Shown: positions 38,875 through 47,525, counted from the stretch's first letter. The stretch: 64,000 nt of DNA from Streptomyces olivochromogenes (GCF_001514115.1 NZ_KQ948465.1:1043-65042); one strand, 5' to 3'. Notes: generated by a model from the sequence alone, not told the origin. Numbers and translations: made by a program.

Positions 38875-39750
38875 TTACTTCGTCTCGACCGCGTGGCCGC
38901 CGAACTGGTTGCGCAGCGCCGCGACCATCTTCATCTGCGGCGAGTCCTCCTGCCGCGAGGCGAACCGCGCGAACAGCGACGCGGTGATCGCGGGCAGCGG
39001 CACCGCGTGGTCGATGGCGGCTTCCACCGTCCAACGGCCCTCGCCGGAGTCCTGTGCGTAACCGCGCAGCTTCTCCAGGTGCTCGTCCTCGTCCAGGGCG
39101 TTCACCGCCAGGTCCAGCAGCCAGGAACGGATGACCGTGCCCTCCTGCCAGGAGCGGAAGACCTCCCGCACGTCGGTGACGGAGTGGACCTTCTCCAGGA
39201 GCTCCCAGCCCTCGGCGTAGGCCTGCATCATGGCGTACTCGATGCCGTTGTGGACCATCTTGGAGAAGTGCCCCGCACCGACCTTGCCGGCGTGCACCGC
39301 GCCGAAGTCGCCCTCCGGCTTGAGTGCCTCGAAGATCGGCTGCACCTTGGCGATGTTCTCGGCGTCGCCGCCGTACATCAGCGCATAGCCGTTCTCCAGG
39401 CCCCAGACGCCGCCGGAGACGCCGCAGTCGACGAAACCTATGCCCTTGGCGGCCAGTTCCTCCGCGTGCTTCTCGTCGTCCGTCCAGCGGGAGTTGCCGC
39501 CGTCCACGACGACGTCCCCGGGCTCCAGGAGCTCGCCGAGCTGGTCGACGGTGGACTGCGTGGCGGCACCGGCCGGGACCATCACCCACACCACGCGCGG
39601 ACCCTTGAGCTTGCCCACAAGCTCTTCCAGGCTGTGGACATCGGCGAGGTCCGGGTTGCGGTCGTATCCGATGACGGTGTGACCTGCGCGGCGGATCCGC
39701 TCGCGCATGTTGCCGCCCATCTTGCCGAGGCCGACGAGACCGAGCTCCAT
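38875..39750 (-). CDS. gnd: 6-phosphogluconate dehydrogenase, decarboxylating (short, GndA/YqeC type)
   Basis: 291 residues from ATG 39750. N-terminal nucleotide fold MELGLVGLGKMGGNM and the family segment DCGVSGGVWGLENGYALMYGG. Substrate and catalytic region VGAGHFSKMVHNGIEYAMMQAYAEG, with Lys and His-Asn-Gly-Ile-Glu-Tyr. It oxidises 6-phosphogluconate to ribulose 5-phosphate. At about 290 residues it is the short form, shorter than the 470-residue dimeric enzyme; short forms are often NAD-dependent. Its position between recF and dnaN is a long-standing Streptomyces feature. Confidence 0.95.
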   Translation of the reverse strand: MELGLVGLGKMGGNMRERIRRAGHTVIGYDRNPDLADVHSLEELVGKLKGPRVVWVMVPAGAATQSTVDQLGELLEPGDVVVDGGNSRWTDDEKHAEELAAKGIGFVDCGVSGGVWGLENGYALMYGGDAENIAKVQPIFEALKPEGDFGAVHAGKVGAGHFSKMVHNGIEYAMMQAYAEGWELLEKVHSVTDVREVFRSWQEGTVIRSWLLDLAVNALDEDEHLEKLRGYAQDSGEGRWTVEAAIDHAVPLPAITASLFARFASRQEDSPQMKMVAALRNQFGGHAVETK

Positions 39751-39876
39751 CAGGTTGTTCCTTAGGTTTGCGACGTGGCGTGAGGGCACTTTCGTACCTG
39801 TGTCTGAGCCTAAACCCGGACGCTCACGCACACCTGTGGGCATAGCCGCTCAGGCGTTCGCCCCACCTGTGGATGC

Positions 39877-39912
39877 GCCCGCCGGACCGGTCGGACGGAC
39901 CGTCCGGCGGGC
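39877..39912 (-). terminator. Hairpin downstream of dnaN
   Basis: A 15-bp stem with one bulged C (39877-39892 and 39898-39912) around a 5-nt loop, 9 bp after the dnaN stop on the leftward strand. Confidence 0.75.
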
Positions 39913-39921
39913 TCACCTCAC

Positions 39922-41052
39922 TCAGCCGCTCAGGCGCACCGGCATGATCAGGTACTTGTAGGCCTCGTCCGCCTCGGCGTCCACCGCGGGCTTGCCGCTC
40001 AGCAGCGCGGGCTTCGTGGACGTCGTGAAGGAGAGCTGCGCCACCGGCGAGTCGATGGCGCTCAGGCCGTCGAGCAGGAACGTCGGGTTGAAGGCGATCG
40101 AGACGTCGTCGCCCTCCAACTGCGCGTCGACCCTTTCCACAGCCTGTGCGTCGTCGCTGGAGCCTGCCTCCAGGATCAGCACGCCCTGCTCGAAGCTCAG
40201 ACGCACCGGGGTGTTGCGCTCGGCGACCAGGGCCACACGCTTGACGGCCTCCACGAAGGGGGCGGTCTCGATCACCGCGATGGAGTTGAACTCCGTCGGG
40301 AACAGCGAGCGGTACTTCGGCAGGTCGCCCTCCAGCAGGCGGGTCGTCGTACGCCGGCCCGCCCCCTCGAAGCCGATGAGGCCTTCGCCGGCGCCCGAGC
40401 CGGACAGCGCCAGGATCACGCTGTCGCCGCTCGTGAGGGCCTTGGCGGTGTCCAGGAGCGTCTTGGCGGGCACCAGGGCCACCGCGGACGCATCGGGGTT
40501 CTCCGGCTTCCACAGGAACTCGCGGACCGCGAAGCGGTAGCGGTCGGTGGAGGCCAGCGTGACCGTGTCGCCCTCGATCTCGATGCGCACACCGGTGAGC
40601 ACGGGCAGCGTGTCGTCACGGCCCGCCGCGATGGCCACCTGGGCGGCCGCCGAGGCGAAGACCTCACCGGGGACGGTGCCGGTCGCCGACGGCATCTGCG
40701 GCAGCGCGGGGTACTCCTCCACAGGCAGGGTGTGGAGTGTGAATCGCGAGGAGCCGCAGACCACGGTCGCCCGTACACCGTCTGTGGAAATCTCCACCGG
40801 CCGGTTGGGGAGGGCGCGGCAGATGTCCGCGAGCAGGCGGCCAGAGACGAGGACCGTGCCCTCCTCGTCGACCTCCGCGTCCACGGAGACGCGTGCCGAG
40901 ACCTCGTAGTCGAAGCTGGAGAGGCTCAGGGAGCCCTCCTCGGCCTTCAGAAGGAGGCCGGCGAGCACAGGCGCCGGCGGACGGGCCGGGAGGCTGCGTG
41001 CCGCCCAGGCCACTGCCTCCGCGAGTACGTCGCGTTCCACCCGGATCTTCAC
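39922..41052 (-). CDS. dnaN: DNA polymerase III beta subunit (sliding clamp)
   Basis: 376 residues from GTG 41052 (MKIRVERDVLAEAVAWAARSLP) with GGAGG upstream; the extension to 41163 lies in the oriC spacer and is rejected. Three clamp domains are recognisable: PAPVLAGLLLKAEEG and FTLHTLPVEEYPALP; VRIEIEGDTVTLASTDRYRFAVRE; and the C-terminal YLIMPVRLSG, part of the protein-binding pocket. It encircles DNA and tethers polymerase. Separated from dnaA by oriC. Confidence 0.98.
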   Translation of the reverse strand: MKIRVERDVLAEAVAWAARSLPARPPAPVLAGLLLKAEEGSLSLSSFDYEVSARVSVDAEVDEEGTVLVSGRLLADICRALPNRPVEISTDGVRATVVCGSSRFTLHTLPVEEYPALPQMPSATGTVPGEVFASAAAQVAIAAGRDDTLPVLTGVRIEIEGDTVTLASTDRYRFAVREFLWKPENPDASAVALVPAKTLLDTAKALTSGDSVILALSGSGAGEGLIGFEGAGRRTTTRLLEGDLPKYRSLFPTEFNSIAVIETAPFVEAVKRVALVAERNTPVRLSFEQGVLILEAGSSDDAQAVERVDAQLEGDDVSIAFNPTFLLDGLSAIDSPVAQLSFTTSTKPALLSGKPAVDAEADEAYKYLIMPVRLSG

Positions 41053-41230
41053 CGTTGCCGCCTCCGTCTGTTGCCGGCGCTCTCGCCCTGCTGGCCTTCG
41101 TCGTCTGACTCGGTGTCGTTCAGCCCTGTGGCGGGCAGGACACCGGGGACCAGTCTGACGCACCGCACTGACAGTCGGTGCCCCTCGGGGTCAAGTCGTG
41201 CCGAGCGGCACTTGAGCCTCCGAGAGCGAG

Positions 41231-41803
41231 TTGTGCACAGCCCCGTCTTCGAAACGATTCCCAGCCTCTATCTAGTTGGTCTTAGTAGTAGGGCCTGTGG
41301 AAACCGTGGATAACCCTGTTTTCGCAGGTCAGACGGGATTTTTTGTCCACCGACCCTGTGGGCGAAGGCGGTGGACAACCGGGGGTCTCTGTGGACGACG
41401 AAAAGTTCTGCACACTCGATGCACAGCCTCGGGCCACTTCTCCCCAGATCCGTCCCCAGCTTTACCCACGTTCCCCACAGGCCAATCCGGCACCTTGGTG
41501 TGACGCCTTTCACTCGACACGGTGATCGGGCGCGTCACGTTGCCGAACAGTGGACAGGGGTGTGGAGAAGCTGGGGATGGCTGGGGACAACCGGCTCCAG
41601 CCTGTGGGTCGCCGGTGGACAACTTCGTGCACACCCTGTGGATCTTTTCTTCGTCCACAGTCTGTGGAGAATGTTCGTCCACGAATCCACAGGGGGCTGA
41701 CCTGGTCTGATGGTCTTTCAACAGCGGCCCCTGTGGACACGATCGGGACAACTTCGCGGTCCCCAGGGTGTGGACGCCAGAAAGTCACCGAATCTGTGGA
41801 GAG
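41231..41803. other. Chromosomal replication origin oriC (DnaA-box array)
   Basis: Between dnaN and dnaA there are about twenty sequences related to TTGTCCACA in both orientations. On + : TTGTGCACA (41231), TTGTCCACC (41343), TTCCCCACA (41471), TCGTCCACA (41651), TCGTCCACG (41675), GAATCCACA (41683). On the complement at 41305, 41370, 41390, 41561, 41582, 41614, 41637, 41663, 41732, 41769 and 41795, plus weaker ones. Streptomyces origins have about nineteen such boxes. No obvious AT-rich unwinding element is present, although 41268-41345 is the least GC-rich part. The remainder of the 41053-42176 spacer holds repeats and hairpins, no gene. Confidence 0.95.
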
Positions 41804-41870
41804 TGGCCGTAACCCGGCTCGTATTCGAACAGATGATGTCGTTCCGGTAGCGGTGAAACGAGAGCCGACG

Positions 41871-42024
41871 GCCTCGGAACAAGCCCCAGAAGCGCTCGGA
41901 GCCCCCTTGGGACCGGGTCTCAGACCCCTCGTGGGCCCCTCGGAGCGAGGTCCAGAACCTTCCGGAGTGCTCTCGGAGGGGGTGCCCGAGGCTCTGGGAG
42001 CGGCTGCCTGAGTCCCTCTCGGCG
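41871..42024. repeat. Degenerate 11-bp repeat array next to oriC, 14 units
   Basis: Fourteen consecutive 11-mers from 41871, for example GCCTCGGAACA, CGCTCGGAGCC, CCCTCGGAGCG, CTTCCGGAGTG and CTCTCGGAGGG. The core CTCGGAG stays in phase without slips. The array starts 68 bp beyond the last DnaA box and lies on the dnaA side. Confidence 0.8.
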
Positions 42025-42047
42025 CGCATGCGAGCACCGCATGCGCG
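42023..42047. terminator. Hairpin between oriC and dnaA
   Basis: Perfect 10-bp arms CGCGCATGCG (42023-42032) and CGCATGCGCG (42038-42047) with loop AGCAC. It may stop dnaA transcripts before oriC. Confidence 0.6.
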
Positions 42048-42050
42048 TGC

Positions 42051-42119
42051 CGCGGGCCGGAACAGGGGGCCAGAACAGTGGGCCGGAGCCGCGGGCCGGA
42101 ACAGGGGGCCGGAACAGCG
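42051..42119. repeat. 13-14-bp repeats downstream of dnaA
   Basis: About five copies of GGGCCGGAACAG with 1-2 bp spacing and small changes (GGGCCAGAACAG, GGGCCGGAGCCG). They lie between the hairpin at 42023 and the hairpin next to the dnaA stop. Confidence 0.8.
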
Positions 42120-42122
42120 AAA

Positions 42123-42152
42123 GGCGCCCTCGGGACCGTGTCCCGGGGCGCC
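42123..42152 (-). terminator. dnaA terminator hairpin
   Basis: Arms 42123-42135 and 42141-42152 pair with one bulge; a further small hairpin CGGCGG-CGTA-CCGCCG lies at 42155-42170, directly before the dnaA stop on the leftward strand. Confidence 0.6.
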
Positions 42153-42176
42153 CTCGGCGGCGTACCGCCGCGCCGG

Positions 42177-44267
42177 TCAGCCGTTCTTGATGCGGTTGGT
42201 GAGCTCGGTGACCTGGTTGTAGATGGAGCGGCGCTCGGCCATCAGCGCGCGGATCTTGCGGTCGGCGTGCATGACGGTCGTGTGGTCGCGGCCGCCGAAC
42301 TGCGCGCCGATCTTCGGCAGCGAGAGATCGGTGAGCTCGCGGCACAGGTACATGGCGATCTGCCGCGCGGTCACCAGGACGCGACTGCGTGAGGACCCGC
42401 ACAGGTCGTCCACCGTGAGGCCGAAGTAGTCCGCGGTGGCCGCCATGATCGCGGTCGCGGTGATCTCCGGGGCGGAGTCCTCGCCGCCCGGGATCAGGTC
42501 CTTCAGGACGATCTCCGTCAGCCCGAGATCCACCGGCTGCCGGTTGAGCGACGCGAACGCCGTCACCCGGATCAGCGCGCCCTCCAGCTCACGGATGTTG
42601 CGCGAGATCCGGGACGCGATGAACTCGAGCACCTCCGGCGGAGCGTTGAGCTGCTCCTGCACCGCCTTCTTGCGAAGGATGGCGATACGGGTCTCCAGCT
42701 CGGGCGGCTGGACATCGGTGATCAGACCCCACTCGAAACGGTTCCGCAGCCGGTCCTCCAGGGTCACCAGCTGCTTGGGCGGCCGGTCGCTGGAGAGAAC
42801 GATCTGCTTGTTCGCGTTGTGGAGCGTGTTGAAGGTGTGGAAGAACTCCTCCTGCGTCGACTCCTTGTCCGCGAGGAACTGGATGTCGTCGACAAGAAGG
42901 ATGTCCATCTCGCGGTACCGCTTGCGGAAGCTGTCGCCCTTGCCGTCGCGGATGGAGTTGATGAACTCGTTGGTGAACTCCTCGGAGCTCACGTACCGCA
43001 CCCGCGTGCCCGGGTAGAGGCTGCGCGCGTAGTGCCCGATCGCGTGCAGCAGGTGCGTCTTGCCGAGACCCGACTCCCCATAGATGAAGAGGGGGTTGTA
43101 CGCCTTCGCGGGCGCCTCGGCGACGGCGACCGCGGCCGCGTGCGCGAAGCGGTTCGAGGCGCCGATGACGAACGTGTCGAAGAGGTACTTCGGGTTGAGG
43201 CGCGCGGTGGGCTCGCCCGGACCGGACGCCGGCGCGGGTTTCGCGCCCAGCGGGCCGGGAGCGCCGCTGGAGGACGGCAGCGAGGGGCCGCCGCGGTGCG
43301 GCGGCGCACCGCCCGAGGACGGCTCCTGGAGGTCGCGGCGGTCGGGGCGCTCGTACTCGGAGCGCGGCTGGTCGTAGTCCTGGCGCTGCTGCTCGTAGGG
43401 CGGGCGCTCCATCGACTGCGGCCGGTAGTCCTGCGAGGGCGAGGCGTACGGGTCGCGGTCGGGGAAGCCCAGGCGCTGCTGCTGCCAGCCGTAGTCGTCC
43501 TGGGTGTGCCGCGGCCAGGCGCCGGGCTCGGGGCGCTGGTAGTCCGGGTAGGCGGGGCGGGCGGTCGGCAGGTGATCCGCGCGGGACGAGGGCAACTGGT
43601 CGGAGCGGCCGGGCGGCAGCTGGTCGCCGGGGGCGCCCGGGAGCTGGTCGGAGCGACCGCCTCGGTGGTCACCCCGGTGGTCGTCGGCGCGGTGGCGGCC
43701 GTACCCCTCGTACCCGTCGCGGCGCTGAGCGTCATAGGGGTTGCGCTCGTCACGGCCCGGGGAGTCGTAGCCGCCCCGGTCTTCGCGGCCCTGGGAGTCG
43801 TAGGCGTGGCGCTCGTCACGGCCCTGGCCGCCGTAGCTGTTGCGGTCCTCGCCGCCCTGGCCGCCGTAGGGGTTCCGCTCGTCGCCGCCCTGACTGTCGT
43901 ACGTGTCACGGCCCTGGCCCGAGCCGGAGGGGAGCTCGGGTTCGTCGTACCGGGTCTGGGGGGCGGGTGGCGTCGGAGGCTGGGGTTCCCCGGCCGAGTC
44001 GTCGACGGTGATCGCGATACGGATCGGGCGGCCGCACTCGCGGCTCAGCGTGTCACTGACGATCGGTGCGAGACGTCCTTCGAGGACGCCCTTCGCGAAT
44101 TCGTTCGGAACCGCGAGCAGCGCGGTGTCCGCGACCAGTGCCAGCGGCTGGCAGCGCTTGATCCAGTGCTCGTCCTTCGCCTCCACACCCTGACCGCGGC
44201 CCTCACCGAGGAGCTGTTCCAGTACTCGTGGCCACACTGCGGCAAGATCGGCAGGTACGTCAGCCAC
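42177..44267 (-). CDS. dnaA: Chromosomal replication initiator DnaA
   Basis: 696 residues from GTG 44267 (MADVPADLAAVWPRVLEQLLGEG). Domain I covers about 1-90. Domain II is very long (about 90-360) and contains six 11-residue repeats at 123-188 (pattern YxxQGRDERNP), then Pro/Gln-rich sequence; a long domain II is typical of Streptomyces. Domain III has Walker A GESGLGKTHLLHA and LLVDDIQFLADK. Domain IV ends with the signature FGGRDHTTVMHADRKIRAL. It binds the oriC boxes and opens the origin. Two divergent boxes in its promoter suggest autoregulation. Confidence 0.98.
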   Translation of the reverse strand: MADVPADLAAVWPRVLEQLLGEGRGQGVEAKDEHWIKRCQPLALVADTALLAVPNEFAKGVLEGRLAPIVSDTLSRECGRPIRIAITVDDSAGEPQPPTPPAPQTRYDEPELPSGSGQGRDTYDSQGGDERNPYGGQGGEDRNSYGGQGRDERHAYDSQGREDRGGYDSPGRDERNPYDAQRRDGYEGYGRHRADDHRGDHRGGRSDQLPGAPGDQLPPGRSDQLPSSRADHLPTARPAYPDYQRPEPGAWPRHTQDDYGWQQQRLGFPDRDPYASPSQDYRPQSMERPPYEQQRQDYDQPRSEYERPDRRDLQEPSSGGAPPHRGGPSLPSSSGAPGPLGAKPAPASGPGEPTARLNPKYLFDTFVIGASNRFAHAAAVAVAEAPAKAYNPLFIYGESGLGKTHLLHAIGHYARSLYPGTRVRYVSSEEFTNEFINSIRDGKGDSFRKRYREMDILLVDDIQFLADKESTQEEFFHTFNTLHNANKQIVLSSDRPPKQLVTLEDRLRNRFEWGLITDVQPPELETRIAILRKKAVQEQLNAPPEVLEFIASRISRNIRELEGALIRVTAFASLNRQPVDLGLTEIVLKDLIPGGEDSAPEITATAIMAATADYFGLTVDDLCGSSRSRVLVTARQIAMYLCRELTDLSLPKIGAQFGGRDHTTVMHADRKIRALMAERRSIYNQVTELTNRIKNG
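43704..43901 (-). repeat. dnaA: 33-bp (11-residue) tandem repeat in dnaA domain II, six units
   Basis: Residues 123-188 read as six units starting with Tyr at 123, 134, 145, 156, 167 and 178, such as YGGQGRDERHA and YDSPGRDERNP. The region is polar and highly charged, so it is probably a flexible linker. Confidence 0.9.
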
Positions 44268-44426
44268 AGGGCACGCTCTCTCACGGGTCCCACGAACGTG
44301 TGGTTCTGGGAACAGGTTGGGAAGTCAGTCGGGTGGGGCGGTGGGAACAAATCCGCTGGGGCGGTGGGAAGGGAACGAATCGGAGTTCAGCCACGGTAGT
44401 CAGGGCGACCGCTGCGGTTCAAGTTG

Positions 44427-44447
44427 TTGTCCCCAGCCTGTGGATAG
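44427..44447 (-). promoter_or_regulatory. dnaA: Two facing DnaA boxes in the dnaA/rpmH spacer
   Basis: TTGTCCCCA (44427-44435) and TGTGGATAG (44439-44447) are in opposite orientation, 3 bp apart, 160-180 bp upstream of dnaA. The S. coelicolor and S. lividans dnaA promoter carries the same arrangement for autoregulation. The 44268-44666 spacer also contains two copies of GGGGCGGTGGGAA (near 44336 and 44360) and the rpmH promoter region; no gene. Confidence 0.7.
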
Positions 44448-44666
44448 TGTCTCCTGCCGGGAGCCGGTTTGACCGGATGGCGTAGCCGCGCGTACCGTGA
44501 CCAGGTCGAGTTGTCGATGGCTGCTGCCGCCTGCCTCCGATGGGCACAGGTCACGTCAAGTGATCGGGAAGCGGTGCACTCGGGCGTAATTACGAGCTAC
44601 CTCGTGGGCGCACGGTGACAGCCAAGGCGGCACCCCGCCACCACCGATTCTTTCTGGAGCCCCCGA

Positions 44667-44804
44667 GTGAGCAAGCGCACCTTCCAGCCGAACAACCGTC
44701 GTCGCGCCAAGACCCACGGCTTCCGCCTGCGGATGCGCACCCGTGCCGGCCGCGCGATTCTCGCGAACCGCCGTGGCAAGGGTCGCGCCAGCCTGTCCGC
44801 CTGA
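44667..44804 (+). CDS. rpmH: Ribosomal protein bL34
   Basis: 45 residues from GTG 44667, reading MSKRTFQPNNRRRAKTHG and ending GRASLSA. The very basic sequence and the place before rnpA are diagnostic for L34 of the large subunit. A GGAG lies 9 bp upstream. Transcribed away from dnaA. Confidence 0.98.
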   Translation: MSKRTFQPNNRRRAKTHGFRLRMRTRAGRAILANRRGKGRASLSA

Positions 44805-44824
44805 TAACAACAGGTCATGATGTC

Positions 44825-45196
44825 GTGCTGCCTACCGAGCATCGGCTGAGGCGGCGCGAGGACTTCGCGACCGCGGTACGCCGAGGACGCCGGGCCGGAC
44901 GCCCGCTCCTCGTCGTCCATCTACGTAGCGGTGCAACGGACCCGCACGCGCCTGGGGAGAGCGCTCCCCCGACGCGTGCGGGTTTCGTCGTGAGCAAGGC
45001 CGTGGGTGGAGCGGTTGTCCGCAACAAGGTGAAGCGCAGACTTCGCCATTTGATGCGTGACCGAGTCGCCCAGTTGCCCCCCGGTAGCCTGGTAGTCGTA
45101 CGAGCGCTGCCCGGTGCGGGCGACGCCGACCATGAACAGCTGGCCCGAGACCTGGATGCCGCCCTTCAGCGGCTGCTGGGAGGGGGCGCGCGATGA
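44825..45196 (+). CDS. rnpA: Ribonuclease P protein component
   Basis: 123 residues from GTG 44825 (MLPTEHRLRRREDFATAVRRGRRAG), 20 bp after rpmH. The family motif is clear: GFVVSKAVGGAVVRNKVKRRLRHLMRD. It assists the catalytic RNA in trimming tRNA 5-prime leaders. The stop overlaps the next start in ATGA. A longer ORF starting within rpmH is a shadow. Confidence 0.97.
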   Translation: MLPTEHRLRRREDFATAVRRGRRAGRPLLVVHLRSGATDPHAPGESAPPTRAGFVVSKAVGGAVVRNKVKRRLRHLMRDRVAQLPPGSLVVVRALPGAGDADHEQLARDLDAALQRLLGGGAR

Positions 45197-45558
45197 AGTA
45201 CCCGCTGCTGGCTCTTATCAAGCTGTACCAGTGGACGATCAGCCCGCTGCTCGGGCCTGTGTGCAAGTACTACCCGTCGTGCTCCCACTACGGCTACCAA
45301 GCCATCGACCGGCACGGTGCGATCAAGGGAACGGCACTCACCGCCTGGCGCATCCTCCGGTGCAATCCGTGGTCGCTGGGTGGCGTGGACCATGTTCCGC
45401 CGCGCAAGCGTCCGCGGTGGCACGAAATGCTGCGTAACGCCTGGCGTGCACGCAAGGGCGGGAACTCCGCCGCCGAACCGGCCATTGAGGGTCATGGAAT
45501 GTCCGACCATCCCTCGAGCCCGGCCGCCGAGACCCCGTCCCATGCTCAAGGAGCCTGA
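45193..45558 (+). CDS. yidD: Membrane protein insertion efficiency factor YidD
   Basis: 121 residues from ATG 45193. The conserved core LIKLYQWTISPLLGPVCKYYPSCSHYGYQAI and WRILRCNPWSLGGVDHVP carries the family Cys residues. The C-terminal 45 residues are a Ser/Pro/Ala-rich extension beyond the usual length. It probably helps YidC-dependent insertion. Only 3 bp separate it from yidC. Confidence 0.96.
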   Translation: MKYPLLALIKLYQWTISPLLGPVCKYYPSCSHYGYQAIDRHGAIKGTALTAWRILRCNPWSLGGVDHVPPRKRPRWHEMLRNAWRARKGGNSAAEPAIEGHGMSDHPSSPAAETPSHAQGA

Positions 45559-45561
45559 TTA

Positions 45562-46854
45562 GTGGACACGATTGCCAGTCTTTTCAGCTTCATCACGACA
45601 CCCGTTTCCTGGGTCATCGTCCAGTTCCACTCTGTGTACGGGAAGATCTTCGGTCCCGATACGGGCTGGGCCTGGGGCCTGTCCATCGTGTCCCTGGTGA
45701 TCCTGATCCGTATCTGCCTCATTCCGCTCTTCGTGAAGCAGATCAAGTCGACTCGGGCGATGCAGACGCTGCAGCCCGAGATGAAGAAGATCCAGGAGCG
45801 CTACAAGAACGACAAGCAGCGCCAGTCCGAAGAGATGATGAAGCTGTACAAGGAGACGGGTACCAACCCGCTCTCCTCGTGCCTTCCCATCCTGGCGCAG
45901 TCGCCGTTCTTCTTCGCCCTGTACCACGTGCTCAACGGCATCGCGACCGGCAAGACGATCGGTGTGATCAACCAGAGCCTGCTGGAGAGTGCGCAGAAGG
46001 CGCACATCTTCGGCGCACCGCTCGCGGCGAAGTTCACCGACAGCGCCGACAAGGTCACCCAGCTCGGTGCCACGCTGACCGATGTCCGGGTCGTCACCGC
46101 GATCATGATCGTGCTGATGTCGAGCTCGCAGTTCTACACCCAGCGCCAGCTGATGACGAAGAACGTCGACACTACGGTGAAGACGCCCTTCATGCAGCAG
46201 CAGAAGATGCTGATGTACGTCTTCCCGGTCATGTTCGCCGTCTTCGGCATCAACTTCCCGGTCGGCGTCCTCGTCTACTGGCTGACCACCAACGTGTGGA
46301 CCATGGGCCAGCAGATGTACGTCATCCGCAACAACCCGACCCCGGGTTCCAAGGCTCAGGCCGCGTACCTCGAGCGCCTGCAGAAGCACGTCACGCACCA
46401 CGAGAAGACGCGCAGCCGTGGCGAGAAGGCCATCGTCAAGGCGATCGTCACCAAGGGCCGCGACCGCAACGAGTTCGAGCGCAAGTTCATCAACAGCCTG
46501 ACGAAGGTGGGCCTGGTGGCCCAGGCTGACGGCACTGTGGTGAAGGGTCAGGCCGAGACGGTTGTCGAGGCCGAGGACGGCACCACGACCACCACCGGCG
46601 GCGCTCCCAAGCGTCAGCAGCCGAAGCGCCAGTCCAAGTCCCAGCGTCAGTCGGGCGCGGCGGCCGGTGGGGCGAAGGCTGCGGGTGAGCCCGAGCCGAA
46701 GACCTCGCTGACCAAGTCCGACGAGCCGCAGGACGCCAAGCCCGCCGCAAAGCCGGCAGGTGGCGGCAACACGCCGGGCACCGGTACCCGCAGCAAAGCC
46801 CAGTCCGGACAGCGCAAGGGTCCGCAGCGACCCAAGTCCCCGTCCAAGAAGTAA
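45562..46854 (+). CDS. yidC: Membrane protein insertase YidC
   Basis: 430 residues from GTG 45562. Five membrane segments with the conserved Arg in WGLSIVSLVILIRICLIPLFVKQIK, a cytoplasmic loop (QPEMKKIQERYKND) and IFGAPLAAKF, then FPVMFAVFGINFPVGVLVYWLTTNVWTMGQ. The C-terminal 110 residues are basic and low-complexity, a likely ribosome-contacting tail. It inserts small membrane proteins and assists Sec. Confidence 0.97.
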   Translation: MDTIASLFSFITTPVSWVIVQFHSVYGKIFGPDTGWAWGLSIVSLVILIRICLIPLFVKQIKSTRAMQTLQPEMKKIQERYKNDKQRQSEEMMKLYKETGTNPLSSCLPILAQSPFFFALYHVLNGIATGKTIGVINQSLLESAQKAHIFGAPLAAKFTDSADKVTQLGATLTDVRVVTAIMIVLMSSSQFYTQRQLMTKNVDTTVKTPFMQQQKMLMYVFPVMFAVFGINFPVGVLVYWLTTNVWTMGQQMYVIRNNPTPGSKAQAAYLERLQKHVTHHEKTRSRGEKAIVKAIVTKGRDRNEFERKFINSLTKVGLVAQADGTVVKGQAETVVEAEDGTTTTTGGAPKRQQPKRQSKSQRQSGAAAGGAKAAGEPEPKTSLTKSDEPQDAKPAAKPAGGGNTPGTGTRSKAQSGQRKGPQRPKSPSKK

Positions 46855-46869
46855 GAAGGAGTCCATCCC

Positions 46870-47379
46870 GTGACGGAAGGCACCACCTCCGCCGCCGCTG
46901 AGGGCGACACCCTGACCCGCCTTGAGCAGGAAGGCGAGATCGCGGCGGACTACCTCGAGGGTCTGCTGGACATCGCCGATCTCGACGGCGACATCGACAT
47001 GGACGTCGAGGCCGACCGCGCCGCTGTCTCGATCATCAGCGACGCCGGCAGCCGTGACCTGCAGAAGCTGGTCGGTCGCGATGGCGAGGTGCTTGAGGCC
47101 CTCCAGGAGCTCACGCGCCTGGCCGTTCACCGGGAGACCGGGGACCGCAGCCGGCTCATGCTGGACATCGCGGGCTACCGCGCCAAGAAGCGCGAGGAGC
47201 TCTCCGAGCTGGGCGCCAAGGCCGCGGCCGAGGTGAAGAGCTCCGGCGAGCCGGTGAAGATGAAGCCGATGACGCCCTTCGAGCGCAAGGTCGTCCACGA
47301 CGCGGTCAAGGCCGCCGGTCTGCGCAGTGAGTCCGAGGGCGAGGAGCCGCAGCGCTTCGTCGTCGTGCTTCCCGCCTGA
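46870..47379 (+). CDS. jag: R3H/KH domain RNA-binding protein Jag (KhpB)
   Basis: 169 residues from GTG 46870, 15 bp after yidC. A KH domain at about 45-110 (DIDMDVEADRAAVSIISDAGSRDLQKLVGRDGEVLEAL) is followed by an R3H domain (MTPFERKVVHDAVKAAG). No N-terminal Jag-N domain is present, as usual in actinobacteria. It binds RNA and is linked to cell elongation in Gram-positives. Followed by a hairpin at 47396. Confidence 0.95.
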   Translation: MTEGTTSAAAEGDTLTRLEQEGEIAADYLEGLLDIADLDGDIDMDVEADRAAVSIISDAGSRDLQKLVGRDGEVLEALQELTRLAVHRETGDRSRLMLDIAGYRAKKREELSELGAKAAAEVKSSGEPVKMKPMTPFERKVVHDAVKAAGLRSESEGEEPQRFVVVLPA

Positions 47380-47395
47380 TCGGTACGAAGGTTCC

Positions 47396-47426
47396 TCGGC
47401 CCCGTCTGTTGAGCAGGCGGGGCCGA
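47396..47426 (+). terminator. Terminator after jag
   Basis: 13-nt arms (47396-47408 and 47414-47426, one wobble) around TTGAG. Confidence 0.8.
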
Positions 47427-47436
47427 ACTTTGTCAG

Positions 47437-47480
47437 CCTGATAGTCCCTCGTAGTTCCTGGTAATCCCTGATAGCCCTGG
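47437..47480. repeat. 10-bp tandem repeat, about four units
   Basis: TGATAGTCCC, TCGTAGTTCC, TGGTAATCCC and TGATAGCCCT follow one another in the jag-rsmG spacer, just after the terminator. A periodicity of 10 bp matches a DNA turn; the spacing also covers the region expected for the rsmG promoter. Confidence 0.75.
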
Positions 47481-47525
47481 TGGTCAGCGCTCAGCGCGCT
47501 TATGCGGTACGGAAGGACGGTCCCC

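Noticed and set aside
37552..39765. A 737-codon frame over DUF721, recF and gnd
   Set aside because: It spans three genes on the other strand, each with intact motifs.
42051..42119. Possible CRISPR-like array
   Set aside because: Units of 12-14 bp follow each other without spacers; there are no cas genes. No CRISPR array was seen in the window.
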